Position numbers and translations under genes: made by a program. The notes under the pieces were generated by a model. The model searched no databases. It saw only the letters and a list, made by a program, of their open reading frames with translations, and was not told where the DNA came from. 64,000 nt of DNA from CAYJLF01 sp964371055 (GTDB lineage: Bacteria; Eisenbacteria; RBG-16-71-46; CAIMUX01): positions 33,766 through 97,765 of the forward strand of contig CAYJLF010000022.1 of the NCBI GenBank assembly GCA_964371055.1. The letters are read 5' to 3'. Every line of letters begins with the position of its first letter. Position 1 is the stretch's first letter. Positions 26,048-34,512 of this stretch are shown piece after piece.

Positions 26048-27628
26048 ATGACATCCCCCGCCCCGCGTCCCGCTTCGTGGATCCGTGTCGCGATTCCGCT
26101 CGTGTTCCTGCTCCTGCAAGCGCTGGCCACACCGTCTGTTGCGCAGGAAACGGTTCAGGGCGCCATCCTCGACCAGGATCTGCAGAACGGTCAGGGAATC
26201 ACGGTCCTGCACGTCTGGGGATCGCACTACGAAATGGGCTACGCCCACGGCGTCCTCCTCGCGGACTGGATCCAGCTCTCTTGTACGCAACTGAAATCGG
26301 CCTTCAGCTCCTACTGGCCGGCGGTTCGCACGCGGGTGGCCGGCTGGACCTTCCTGCCGGCCGAGGCGGTCGACGAGCTTCAGGGCATCCTGGACGGAGT
26401 GCGTTCTGTTCACCCGGAGACAACGCTGGACCTGCTCGACCTCAAGGCCTGCGGCACGTTCGGAGACTGGTCCTACGGCATGGCCTGCCGGTCGACTGCC
26501 TGCTGGGGAGAGTGGGTCGAGACGCCCTACGCCACGCTCTCGGTCCGAAAGCTGCAGTTCTACACCCTGCCGGGTCAGATCACGCAGCAGTGGCATCACG
26601 TGATCTGTGCCTGGGAACCTGCCGACGGATCACCGCAGTGGGTCAACTTCGGCTTCCCCGGCTGCACCAGCGCGGTCACCGGGGTCAGCGAGCACGGCAC
26701 GACCGCGTCGCTCCATGACTGGAACTCGGCGGCCGGGACGAACTGGGCCGATGCGCTGCCTCGAACGATGGCCTGTCGATGGGTGCTGACCATGGATCTC
26801 CCGGCCGATCCGGCGGTCCACCTGCAGACCGTCTTCGATGCGCTCCAGCCGTATCACGCGGCGACCGGAGGATTCCTCAACTACTACGTCCCGAACGGCG
26901 GCGCCGGAGTGATCAAGTGCTCGAAGAATCAGGGGTTCTATGCCGTCCGCACGCCTCGCCTGGAGTACATGAATGGCGAGTCGATCAGCACGAACAACAG
27001 CGACATCGATGGAACGATCGGGATCGAGCCGTGGGATGCGTACTATCAAACGCTCGATCCACCGTCCGGCGTCCGCGCGACAATGGATGGCCTCTGGTCG
27101 GCGGCGTGGCAGAGCACCGACATGCACATCGTCGAAGTCGGCCTCCGGGACCGGCGCGACCTGACGATCGCATTCCAGGGACGCCTGCAGACGGCGCAGA
27201 CGGAACGGGTCGTGTGGGAGTGGGGAGACCTGTTCCAGGGCGTGGCGGGTACTCCGGATCCAGGGGCCGAGACGGCAGGTCCGGAAACGTCCCGGGTCGA
27301 CCGCGGCCGGTCGATCCCGAATCCGTCGCGTGAGCATGGGGTGTCGATCGTCATCCCCGCCGGGCCGGAGGGCGGCGTCGGTATGATGCGTCTCGGAGTC
27401 TTCGACGCCGCCGGGCGACTGGTGCGGACGCTGGGTGCGGCCGGCGCGTCATCCCGGCTCTCCCTCCCGGCGGTTTCGTTGAAGACCGGTGAACAGTCCT
27501 TCCACTGGGATGGGAAGGATGAGGCGGGGCGCACGCAACCGGCCGGGGTCTATCTCGGCCGGTTGCTCGGAGCAGTCTCCCCCGCGCGGGCGGAGGGGTC
27601 CGTTCGCGTCATCTGGCTCGGTCGCTAG
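26048..27628 (+). CDS. Exported C45/AAT-like Ntn-hydrolase with FlgD-Ig C-terminus
   Basis: A 526-residue exported protein resembling the peptidase C45 / acyl-CoA:6-aminopenicillanate acyltransferase-like group, which cleave amide bonds with an N-terminal cysteine freed by self-processing. Signal peptide WIRVAIPLVFLLLQALATPSVAQ. The typical GSHYEMGYAHGVLLADWI lies at 58-75. The likely nucleophile region is MACRSTACWGEW (C147 or C152), followed by RKLQF where many relatives have RNLDW. GVSEHGTTASLHDW corresponds to the second conserved strand. Residues about 435-526 are a FlgD-Ig-like sorting domain (AGVYLGRLLG). ATG 26048 has AGGAGG at optimal distance. The amide substrate is unknown, and the altered RNLDW motif leaves activity uncertain. 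Confidence 0.75.
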   Translation: MTSPAPRPASWIRVAIPLVFLLLQALATPSVAQETVQGAILDQDLQNGQGITVLHVWGSHYEMGYAHGVLLADWIQLSCTQLKSAFSSYWPAVRTRVAGWTFLPAEAVDELQGILDGVRSVHPETTLDLLDLKACGTFGDWSYGMACRSTACWGEWVETPYATLSVRKLQFYTLPGQITQQWHHVICAWEPADGSPQWVNFGFPGCTSAVTGVSEHGTTASLHDWNSAAGTNWADALPRTMACRWVLTMDLPADPAVHLQTVFDALQPYHAATGGFLNYYVPNGGAGVIKCSKNQGFYAVRTPRLEYMNGESISTNNSDIDGTIGIEPWDAYYQTLDPPSGVRATMDGLWSAAWQSTDMHIVEVGLRDRRDLTIAFQGRLQTAQTERVVWEWGDLFQGVAGTPDPGAETAGPETSRVDRGRSIPNPSREHGVSIVIPAGPEGGVGMMRLGVFDAAGRLVRTLGAAGASSRLSLPAVSLKTGEQSFHWDGKDEAGRTQPAGVYLGRLLGAVSPARAEGSVRVIWLGR

Positions 27629-27703
27629 CGACGGATGCCACCCGGGCCCGCCCGCCTCCCTTCGGTCTTGCGTCGACCTGCTCTGGGCGGCACCCTCGAC
27701 GTC

Positions 27704-28909
27704 ATGAGAAACTTGGGGGATGAGATCCTCGACCTGGTCCGGATCGACAGCGTCACGGGCCATGAGGCGGAGTTGGCCGACCGGCTGGAGCGACGGCTGC
27801 GCGGAGGCCCGGCCGGGCGCGGCCATGACCTGCGCCGCGTCGGTGATGCCCTGGTGGTGAGTCCGCGCGGGATGGCCGGGGGCGAGACCGCGGCCCCGTC
27901 TTCACGCCGCTCCGGGAGCCGGCCTGCGATCCTCCTGGCCGGCCACATCGACACCGTCCCGAGAGCCGACGCGCCTGATCCGGCCTGGCGGGAGGGCCGG
28001 ATCGTAGGGCGCGGGGCCTGTGACATGAAGGCCGGGATCGCGGTCATGCTCACGCTGCTGGAGCAGATGGAGCCGGCCGAGGGATTTGCGGATCGGGTCT
28101 TCGTCTTCTATGACGGCGAGGAGGGTCCGGCCAGCGGCAACGGCTTGCGACAGGTGATGGAAGCCGAGCCCTGGCTCCAGCGCGCGCGGCTGGGCCTGCT
28201 CCTCGAGCCGACGCGCGGCGAGCTGGAGCTGGGCTGCAATGGCTCGATCCACGTCCACGTGACTTTCACCGGCCGTCCCTGCCACTCGGCTCGACCCTGG
28301 ATGGGACGGCATCCGCTGGCCGATGCGCTGCCCTGGTTCGAGAAGATCCTCCGCCACCCTTCGCGCGACGCGGTCATCGCCGGCGTGACCTTCCGCGAGG
28401 TCGTCACGCTGACGCGCCTCAAGGCGGGGGAGGTGCGGAACGTCGTGCCGGGCACGCTCGAAGCCAACCTCAACCTACGCTATCCGCCCGACCGGTCACG
28501 CGAGGATGCGGAGATGTTGCTGCGGTCGGTCCTGCCGGAGGGGGCCCGATGCCGCGGCTTCGTGACCGGGTCCGCGACGACGAACGAGGCTTGGGCGGAG
28601 TCCTTGCCTCCCGTCACCGCCGAACTGGCCGATCACTCGCCGCCGGGGCGAATCGACCTCGAGGATCCTTTCTACCGGCATCTGCTCGAGTCGACGGGAC
28701 TGCCGCGCCGGGCGAAGCAGGGTTGGACCGACGTCGCGCGGTTGACCGCGTACGGCATCCCCGCGCTCAATTGGGGGCCGGGGGACCCGGAACTCGCGCA
28801 CACGCGGGACGAGTTCGTCGACGTGGCCGAGGCCGAACGGTGTCTGGCGGCGATGCAGAGATTCCTGGCCGGTCCCGGACCGGCTTCGACGGAAGGACGA
28901 GCAGAGTGA
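27704..28909 (+). CDS. dapE: M20-family deacylase, DapE-like succinyl-diaminopimelate desuccinylase
   Basis: Zinc amidohydrolase expected to remove succinate from N-succinyl-LL-diaminopimelate in lysine and peptidoglycan synthesis. Metal ligands: AGHIDTVP, GRGACDMKAGIAVM (bridging Asp), the catalytic/ligand pair YDGEEGPAS, LLEPT and the C-terminal GPGDPELAHTRDEFV. At 401 residues it has the family length. The start chosen is the ATG at 27704 (RNLGDEILDLVRIDSVTGHE), though its ribosome site is weak. The dapC-dapD pair of the same pathway lies 18 kb away, which supports the assignment. Other M20 deacylases (acetylornithine, peptidase T-like) share these motifs, so the substrate is inference. 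Confidence 0.8.
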   Translation: MRNLGDEILDLVRIDSVTGHEAELADRLERRLRGGPAGRGHDLRRVGDALVVSPRGMAGGETAAPSSRRSGSRPAILLAGHIDTVPRADAPDPAWREGRIVGRGACDMKAGIAVMLTLLEQMEPAEGFADRVFVFYDGEEGPASGNGLRQVMEAEPWLQRARLGLLLEPTRGELELGCNGSIHVHVTFTGRPCHSARPWMGRHPLADALPWFEKILRHPSRDAVIAGVTFREVVTLTRLKAGEVRNVVPGTLEANLNLRYPPDRSREDAEMLLRSVLPEGARCRGFVTGSATTNEAWAESLPPVTAELADHSPPGRIDLEDPFYRHLLESTGLPRRAKQGWTDVARLTAYGIPALNWGPGDPELAHTRDEFVDVAEAERCLAAMQRFLAGPGPASTEGRAE

Positions 28910-28945
28910 CGGAAGCGGACTCAGAAAGAAGCAGGACCAGGACGC

Positions 28946-30160
28946 ATGGATGAGATCACCTTTGCCGGCATCGAGGAGGCGGGCCAGGCTCTCCGGGGCG
29001 CGGTCAAACAGACGCCGCTCTCTCGCTCGCGCACCTTCTCGGAGATGGCCGGATGCCGCCTCCATCTCAAGCTCGAGAATCTGCAGGCGACCGGGTCGTT
29101 CAAGATCCGCGGCGCCTACAATCGCATCCGGCTCCTCACCGATGGGGAGAAGAGCCGTGGGGTGGTCTGCGCCTCCGCCGGGAATCACGCGCAGGGAGTC
29201 GCCTGCTCGGCCCGGGCGATGGGGGTGAAGAGCACTGTCTTCATGCCGGTCTTCACGCCTCCCTCCAAGGTCCAGGCGACCCGCAGCTACGGCGCGGAGG
29301 TGAACCTCGAGGGCCTGACCTACGATGACGCCTTTGCGGCCGCCTCGGCCCTGGCGAGGGAGGATGGACGGATCTACATCCACGCCTTCGACGACGCGGA
29401 GGTCATCGTGGGGCAGGGGACGATCGGCCTCGAGATCCAGGCGGATCTCCCGGATGTCGATGTCGTGCTGGTGCCGGTGGGGGGAGGCGGGTTGATCTCC
29501 GGGATCGCCACGGCGCTCAAGCATCTGCGCCCCCAGGTCGAGATCGTCGGCGTGGAGGCCGAGGGGGCGCCCGCCATGGTCCGTTCTCTGGAGCGAGGGC
29601 GACTCGAGGCGCTGACCAGCATGGACACGATTGCCGATGGGATCGCGGTGAAATCGCCGGGCGCGCGCACCTTCGCCATCGTCCAGAAGCTGGTCGATCG
29701 CATGGTGACGGTCAGCGACGAGGAGACCTCGCACGTGCTCTTCCTCCTGGCGGAGCGGGCCAAGCTGATCGCTGAGCCGGCCGGCGTGGTGGCGCTGGCG
29801 GCGGCCCTCAGCGAGAAGGCGGGCTACCCCGGGAAGAAGGTGGCGGTCGTGATCAGCGGGGGAAATGTCGATCTCGCCCTTCTGACCCAGATCGTCGATC
29901 GCGGCCTGGTGCAGAGCGGCATGGTCTCGCGGATCGCGGTCGACGTACCCGACCGCCCCGGCTCCCTCAACGAGCTGTTGGCCATCCTGACCGGCCTCCG
30001 GGCCAATGTCCGCTCGATCTCCCACGATCGTCAGACGGCCTCGGTCCCGGTCGGCCACGTGCGGGTGACGATCACCTTCCGGACCCTGGGACGGGAGCAG
30101 GTGGAAGAGCTGACCGCGATCCTCCGCCAACGAGGACTCACCCAGAAGCTGCTGACGTGA
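28946..30160 (+). CDS. ilvA: Threonine ammonia-lyase with C-terminal ACT domain
   Basis: PLP enzyme converting threonine to 2-oxobutanoate and ammonia, the entry to isoleucine synthesis or a catabolic step. The PLP lysine lies in ATGSFKIRGAYNRI, the substrate loop in SAGNHAQGVA, and the phosphate-binding glycine loop in PVGGGGLISG. A single ACT-type regulatory domain follows at about 325-404 (VDVPDRPGSLNELLAIL). The 404-residue length fits the short one-ACT type rather than the 514-residue two-ACT biosynthetic IlvA of E. coli. It follows the DapE-like gene by 36 bases on the same strand, so they are probably co-transcribed. Serine deaminase activity is also common in this group. Confidence 0.93.
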   Translation: MDEITFAGIEEAGQALRGAVKQTPLSRSRTFSEMAGCRLHLKLENLQATGSFKIRGAYNRIRLLTDGEKSRGVVCASAGNHAQGVACSARAMGVKSTVFMPVFTPPSKVQATRSYGAEVNLEGLTYDDAFAAASALAREDGRIYIHAFDDAEVIVGQGTIGLEIQADLPDVDVVLVPVGGGGLISGIATALKHLRPQVEIVGVEAEGAPAMVRSLERGRLEALTSMDTIADGIAVKSPGARTFAIVQKLVDRMVTVSDEETSHVLFLLAERAKLIAEPAGVVALAAALSEKAGYPGKKVAVVISGGNVDLALLTQIVDRGLVQSGMVSRIAVDVPDRPGSLNELLAILTGLRANVRSISHDRQTASVPVGHVRVTITFRTLGREQVEELTAILRQRGLTQKLLT

Positions 30161-30242
30161 TCGAATCCGTCGCGGGTGGCTGGCGGCTCGGCGGCGCCGG
30201 GCGACGGAACGGTGGATCGGAGAGGCGTCGACGGAGGACCCG

Positions 30243-31139
30243 ATGAAACGAGTTCTGATGGCCCTGGGGTCTTTGCTCCTGCTGCTGGTCGCGGCGCCGA
30301 CCGGGCGGAGCGAGGTCGAACCGCCCGACTCGCTCCTGCGGCGGGGGTTCGGGGCCTACGAGCGCGGCGACTACGCCGACTGCGCGGCGCACCTGATCCG
30401 TCACATCGAAGGGGGCGCGCGCACGCCCAACAACCACTACTTCGCCGCCTGCTGTCTGGCGCGGGCCGGGGATCGCGACCGCGCGTTCCGCTATCTCGAG
30501 CAGGCGATCACCCTCGGGCTGAAGGACCTCGCCGATCTGGACGAGGACCCCGACCTGGCCGGGCTGCACGACGACCCCCGGTGGCCGGGCCTCGCCGAGC
30601 GTTACGGCGAGCGTCGTCGCGCCTATCTGCGGACTCTGAACGCCGACCTGTTGCGCATGTACGAGGAGGACCAGGCCGACCGCGAGGCGCCGCCGGAGTC
30701 GGTCGACTGGGCGGCTGTCGCCCCGCGCGAATCCGAACGGCGGCGAGCCACCCTCGCCCTCGTGGAATCGGGTGGGCTCAAGGCGTCGGAGGACTACTTC
30801 CACGCGGCCATGATCCTCCAGCACGGTGGAGACTCGACCTCCTACCGGCTGGCGCACGAACTGGCGCTGGAGTGCACGCGACGGGACTCCACCCACCAGG
30901 CTGCCCGCTGGCTGGCGGCAGCGGCCAAGGATCGCTACCTGCACAGCACGGGAAAGGCGCAGTGGTACGGCACGCAGTTCCGCTACGTCAACGGACTCTG
31001 GACGCTGGAGCCGATCGACACGACCGCGGTGAGCGACCAGGAACGCGCCCGCTGGCACGTTCCGGCGCTGCGGACTTCGAAGAAGCGCGTGGAGGAGATG
31101 AATCGGGAGAGCAGCGTCGGGAAGGGGCGAAAGCGGTGA
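30243..31139 (+). CDS. Exported TPR-like protein of unknown function
   Basis: A 298-residue protein with a clear signal peptide (KRVLMALGSLLLLLVAAPTG) and a GGAGG ribosome site. Residues about 30-115 resemble tetratricopeptide repeats (GFGAYERGDYADCAAHLIRH; FAACCLARAGDRDRAFRYLE). The 180-250 segment (HAAMILQHGGDSTSYRLAHE) recalls the DUF6624-type helical pattern. This is a possible protein-protein interaction scaffold in the periplasm. It follows threonine ammonia-lyase by 82 bases on the same strand. No closer function can be given. Confidence 0.75.
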   Translation: MKRVLMALGSLLLLLVAAPTGRSEVEPPDSLLRRGFGAYERGDYADCAAHLIRHIEGGARTPNNHYFAACCLARAGDRDRAFRYLEQAITLGLKDLADLDEDPDLAGLHDDPRWPGLAERYGERRRAYLRTLNADLLRMYEEDQADREAPPESVDWAAVAPRESERRRATLALVESGGLKASEDYFHAAMILQHGGDSTSYRLAHELALECTRRDSTHQAARWLAAAAKDRYLHSTGKAQWYGTQFRYVNGLWTLEPIDTTAVSDQERARWHVPALRTSKKRVEEMNRESSVGKGRKR

Positions 31140-31204
31140 CGGGGTGAACGACCGAGCCGTTCACCGCCGGGGCCGCCCGGTTCGCCTGGTCCCGCGAGGC
31201 GCGA

Positions 31205-31402
31205 TCAGCCCGCCGGCCGCAGTTCGAGGACCCGCTCGATCGTCTCGACCGCCTGCTCCAGGGCCGCGAACTGCTCCGGGCCCTCGTCACCGTCAAAATG
31301 GTCGCCGGCGCGCAGCGCCTCGAGCGCGAAGCGGACCGTCCGGACGGCGCCTTTCAGATCATGGCGGTCCTTCGATTCCAGTTGCTCCAGGATGCGGTTC
31401 AT
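31205..31402 (-). CDS. 65-aa HDLK-motif helical protein, possible stand-alone phosphotransfer/dimerisation hairpin
   Basis: A very small protein coupled by an ATGA overlap to the end of the hybrid kinase gene upstream, which fixes the start at 31402 rather than an earlier in-frame codon inside the kinase gene. The sequence is two predicted amphipathic helices joined by an acidic loop. Helix 1 contains KDRHDLKGAVRTVRFALEAL; H14-D-L-K resembles the H-box of histidine-kinase dimerisation domains (HDLR/HDLK). Helix 2 is FAALEQAVETIERVLEL. The two-helix layout mimics a DHp hairpin with no ATPase domain. It could accept phosphate from the neighbouring REC domains or dock on the kinases. That role is inference; the gene itself is supported by overlap, length and codon usage. 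Confidence 0.7.
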   Translation of the reverse strand: MNRILEQLESKDRHDLKGAVRTVRFALEALRAGDHFDGDEGPEQFAALEQAVETIERVLELRPAG

Positions 31403-34400
31403 CGGGGCGGTTCCTCCAGTCTCTCCCGGATTTCGCGCCACGCCACCGGGCGCTTCTCGATCCGTGCATTGATCAGCCCCGCGATCGTTTCGGTCTCGAT
31501 GGTGTCGGAGCTGAGGATGATCGGTCCCGCGTAGCCGGCCTCCCGCAACCGGAGGATGAACTCCTCCAGTGACTCCGGTTCGCCGGCCGCGAAGTGATAG
31601 TCGGTGATGATGCCGTCGATGTCAGGCCAATCGACGCCGTTCGACGGATGGTGGGCCCAGAAGTCGGAGGGTCCGCGGTAGGTCAGCACGCGCGCGTCCT
31701 GCACCCGGTCGGCCCAGGCCTTGCGCATGAAGACCTCGTCGTCGACCACGATCAGGACCGGCTCCCGCGAGGCCGGCACCGGATCCCCGCTCGCGAGGCG
31801 ATCCTCCGGCGGGGGAGCCATCGCCCGCGTCGTCTCGTCGAGGAGTCGGAGGAGATGCGGCCGGCTCATCGGCTTGGGCAGGAAGGCGTCCGCTCCCGCC
31901 TCGATGGCGTGGCGGTAGTCGGTCGAGACGCTCCGGTTGGAGTGCATGCAGATCATCGCCTCCACGCCGCGCCGGCGCAGTTCCGCCGTCACCGCGAAGC
32001 CGTCCGGCGCGTCCGGGCCCAGGTCGATGTCGCAGATGCAGGCGTCGGGCCCGCCGTCGGCCAGAGCCGCCCAGACCGCCGACTCGTCGCGGAGGGCTGT
32101 GATCTCGACGTTCTCCTCGAACCAGAAGGCGTCCTTGACCAGGTCTCGAACACCCTCGGCATAGATCATCTCGTCGTCGATGACCCAGATCCGCAGACGC
32201 CGCCGGTGGGCCTGGCGGAAGGCGGCGAGACCGGTGGCAAGCTCCTTCTCGCGCGCGAGCGTGCGGCGCTCGTCCTCGCTGAGCGAGAGGGCGGTGCGTC
32301 TCTGGTACTCCTCCATGATCTCCCGGCTGTGCCGCGGCGGCGGGGAGACGGGCGCCGCCTCCGATTCGTGCGCGGGGAGCGTGAAGCAGAACTGCACGCC
32401 TTGCGCCCGGTCGGAGACGCACCAGATCCGCCCTTCGTGCGCTTCGATGATCTTCTTCGTGATCGCCAGCCCCAGGCCGGTGCCGCCTCGTTTCCCCCGG
32501 GAATAGAAGGCGTCGAAGATGCGCGGGAGTTCGGCCGGGTCGATGAGCGAGCCGGTATTGCCGATCGCGACGCGGATGAACGGCTGTCCTCCGACCAGCA
32601 CATCCTCGGTCTCGCACCAGATCCGCCCGCGGTTCTGCATCGCATCGGCGGCGTTGGAGAGAATGTTGGCGAAGACGCGGTGGACCTGGTGCGGGGAGGC
32701 GTGAAAGGGACGCGAGTGAGCGAAACGGCACTCGAACTCCACGTCTGCGCCGGGGCGGGCCTCGAAGACCTCCCGGAGGCCGGCGTCGAGCACCTGTTCC
32801 GGCGAGACGACCTCCCGCACCGGCTCGCGGACCGAGCCGATCTCGAGGACATCCTGAATCATGCCGTTGACGGCGCCGAGGGCGCGCTCGATCTCCGGCA
32901 TCATGCGGACCGCCGTCTCCTTGACCTCGGCCAGGCTGCCGGCGTTGCGCACCATGTCGAGGAGGATGCGGACCATGGAGAACGGCCGGCGCACGTCATG
33001 CGCAAACATCTGCGTCGCGGCGCCGAGGGCGGTCAGCATGGCCCGGTTCAGCTCCGCGTGGTCGAAGCGGGCCGACCGCCGGCGGAGGGAGACGAAGGAG
33101 GTGAAGCCCGCGGCGGAAGCGAGCGACTCCCGGTCGATGCGCGGATCGACCAGGAGACCCGCGGTGGCCTGGAAGAGCGGGACCACGCCGAGTTCGGAGA
33201 CGAGGTCGCGCGCGAGCCGGCGGACGAGGTCGCCGCGGGCGTTGCGGGTGGGAACGCGGCGGGCGGCCGCCAGGGCGGCCAGGAACGACTTGCCGGGCGC
33301 CCGGGTGCCGGGCGGACGGTCGGCGACGAGGGCGTCGAAGAACCCGAGTTCATCCAGGCTGTGGCCGACGAAGATCGAACGAAGCCAGGCCTGGGGCGTT
33401 TCCGGTCCGTTCCGGTCGAACCGCAACGCGACCCCGCGGCCTCGGCACTCCTCCGTCAGCCAGGCCAGGAAGTCGGGACGGGCGTCGCGTCCATCCAGCG
33501 CGATGGTGCAGGGGCCGTGCGGGGGGCGGGCGGCTCGCCCGGCTCCCCGTTCGTGCAGAGCGGCGGCGCCGGCCGGGATGAAGGTCGGCGGCTTCAGGCC
33601 GAAGTAATGCTTCTGAGCGGCCGGTGACTCGAGACTCTGCCGAAGGGTGCGCACCAGGCTCTCCGGATCGGGAGTGTCCTCGCGGAGCTGCAGATAGTAG
33701 AGACGTTCGCCCGGCAGGCGGACCAGGCGTTCGCGGAACGGTCCGGTCGCCCGGGCGGGGACGGGGAGCGGCTCGGCGAAGAGCACGGCGCAGGGGGTGC
33801 GCGAAGAGAGGGCTCCCGGCAAAAGAGCTCCCGGCGCGGCGAGAGGATGCAGGGTGACATCGACCGGGATCTCGCCGTCGGGAGGCGATTCGATCACGAT
33901 CCGCTCGAAAGAACGGACCTGGGCGGCCGGATGGTCCCGATCGGCCCGCAGTTCCAGCACTCCGGCCTCACGGCGGACGACCTGGTAGGGACCGCTGACA
34001 TCGTCCAAGGACGAGGTGCCACCCTTCCGGGAGCGGATCGTGTTGCGAGGCAGGGCGAGGTCGTGGAGAAAGCCGTCATCGCGGTCTTTCAGTTCGACCT
34101 CGAATCGGTAGCGGGAGATCCGGCGCAGCACCCCCGCCGCGGTGCCGCCGCGGGCCGGGCTCGATCCAGTCGCATCGACGATCCGCGCGCTCTCCGGCAG
34201 GGCCAGGCTCGCTTCGGCCAACGAGTGGATCACATCGTCGGCGGTGACCTCCTCCCCGTCATGGAACCGCCGGCCGGCGTGGACCTGGAACCGGTAAATC
34301 GAGCCGTTGCCGGAGACGGTGTAGGACGCGACGAGGTTCGGCTCTGGCGTGCCTCGATCATTCAGTTCGAACAGGCGGTCGGAGATACTCGCGAGGACAC

Positions 34401-34512
34401 ACCACTCGATCGGTGAGAGGGCCCGCCCGGCAGCGCGCGCCTGCCAGGGGTCGACCGGTCCGGTGGCGAGGATCCGCAGGAGATCCTGGTTCTCGACCTG
34501 GGCGGCGTTCAC
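31399..34512 (-). CDS. Cytosolic SBP_bac_5 sensor histidine kinase with two REC domains
   Basis: A 1037-residue hybrid sensor kinase with no signal peptide or membrane segment. Residues about 40-470 match the peptide/nickel ABC solute-binding fold (SBP_bac_5), e.g. YRFQVHAGRRFHDGEEVTAD and DDVSGPYQVVRR. HisKA follows (H505 in MFAHDVRRPFSMV), then HATPase_c (N box VFANILSNAADAM; G boxes GRGKRGG-like SRGKRGGTGLGLAITKK; about 607-715) and a helical linker. REC1 (772-895) has acceptor D828 in ICDIDLGPD; REC2 (918-1030) has D971 in IITDYHF and K1020. The usual periplasmic binding fold here sits in the cytosol, as in the regulator SgrR, so the ligand should be an intracellular small molecule. It starts at GTG, overlapping the upstream kinase's stop by 4 bases. 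Confidence 0.88.
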   Translation of the reverse strand: MNAAQVENQDLLRILATGPVDPWQARAAGRALSPIEWCVLASISDRLFELNDRGTPEPNLVASYTVSGNGSIYRFQVHAGRRFHDGEEVTADDVIHSLAEASLALPESARIVDATGSSPARGGTAAGVLRRISRYRFEVELKDRDDGFLHDLALPRNTIRSRKGGTSSLDDVSGPYQVVRREAGVLELRADRDHPAAQVRSFERIVIESPPDGEIPVDVTLHPLAAPGALLPGALSSRTPCAVLFAEPLPVPARATGPFRERLVRLPGERLYYLQLREDTPDPESLVRTLRQSLESPAAQKHYFGLKPPTFIPAGAAALHERGAGRAARPPHGPCTIALDGRDARPDFLAWLTEECRGRGVALRFDRNGPETPQAWLRSIFVGHSLDELGFFDALVADRPPGTRAPGKSFLAALAAARRVPTRNARGDLVRRLARDLVSELGVVPLFQATAGLLVDPRIDRESLASAAGFTSFVSLRRRSARFDHAELNRAMLTALGAATQMFAHDVRRPFSMVRILLDMVRNAGSLAEVKETAVRMMPEIERALGAVNGMIQDVLEIGSVREPVREVVSPEQVLDAGLREVFEARPGADVEFECRFAHSRPFHASPHQVHRVFANILSNAADAMQNRGRIWCETEDVLVGGQPFIRVAIGNTGSLIDPAELPRIFDAFYSRGKRGGTGLGLAITKKIIEAHEGRIWCVSDRAQGVQFCFTLPAHESEAAPVSPPPRHSREIMEEYQRRTALSLSEDERRTLAREKELATGLAAFRQAHRRRLRIWVIDDEMIYAEGVRDLVKDAFWFEENVEITALRDESAVWAALADGGPDACICDIDLGPDAPDGFAVTAELRRRGVEAMICMHSNRSVSTDYRHAIEAGADAFLPKPMSRPHLLRLLDETTRAMAPPPEDRLASGDPVPASREPVLIVVDDEVFMRKAWADRVQDARVLTYRGPSDFWAHHPSNGVDWPDIDGIITDYHFAAGEPESLEEFILRLREAGYAGPIILSSDTIETETIAGLINARIEKRPVAWREIRERLEEPPR

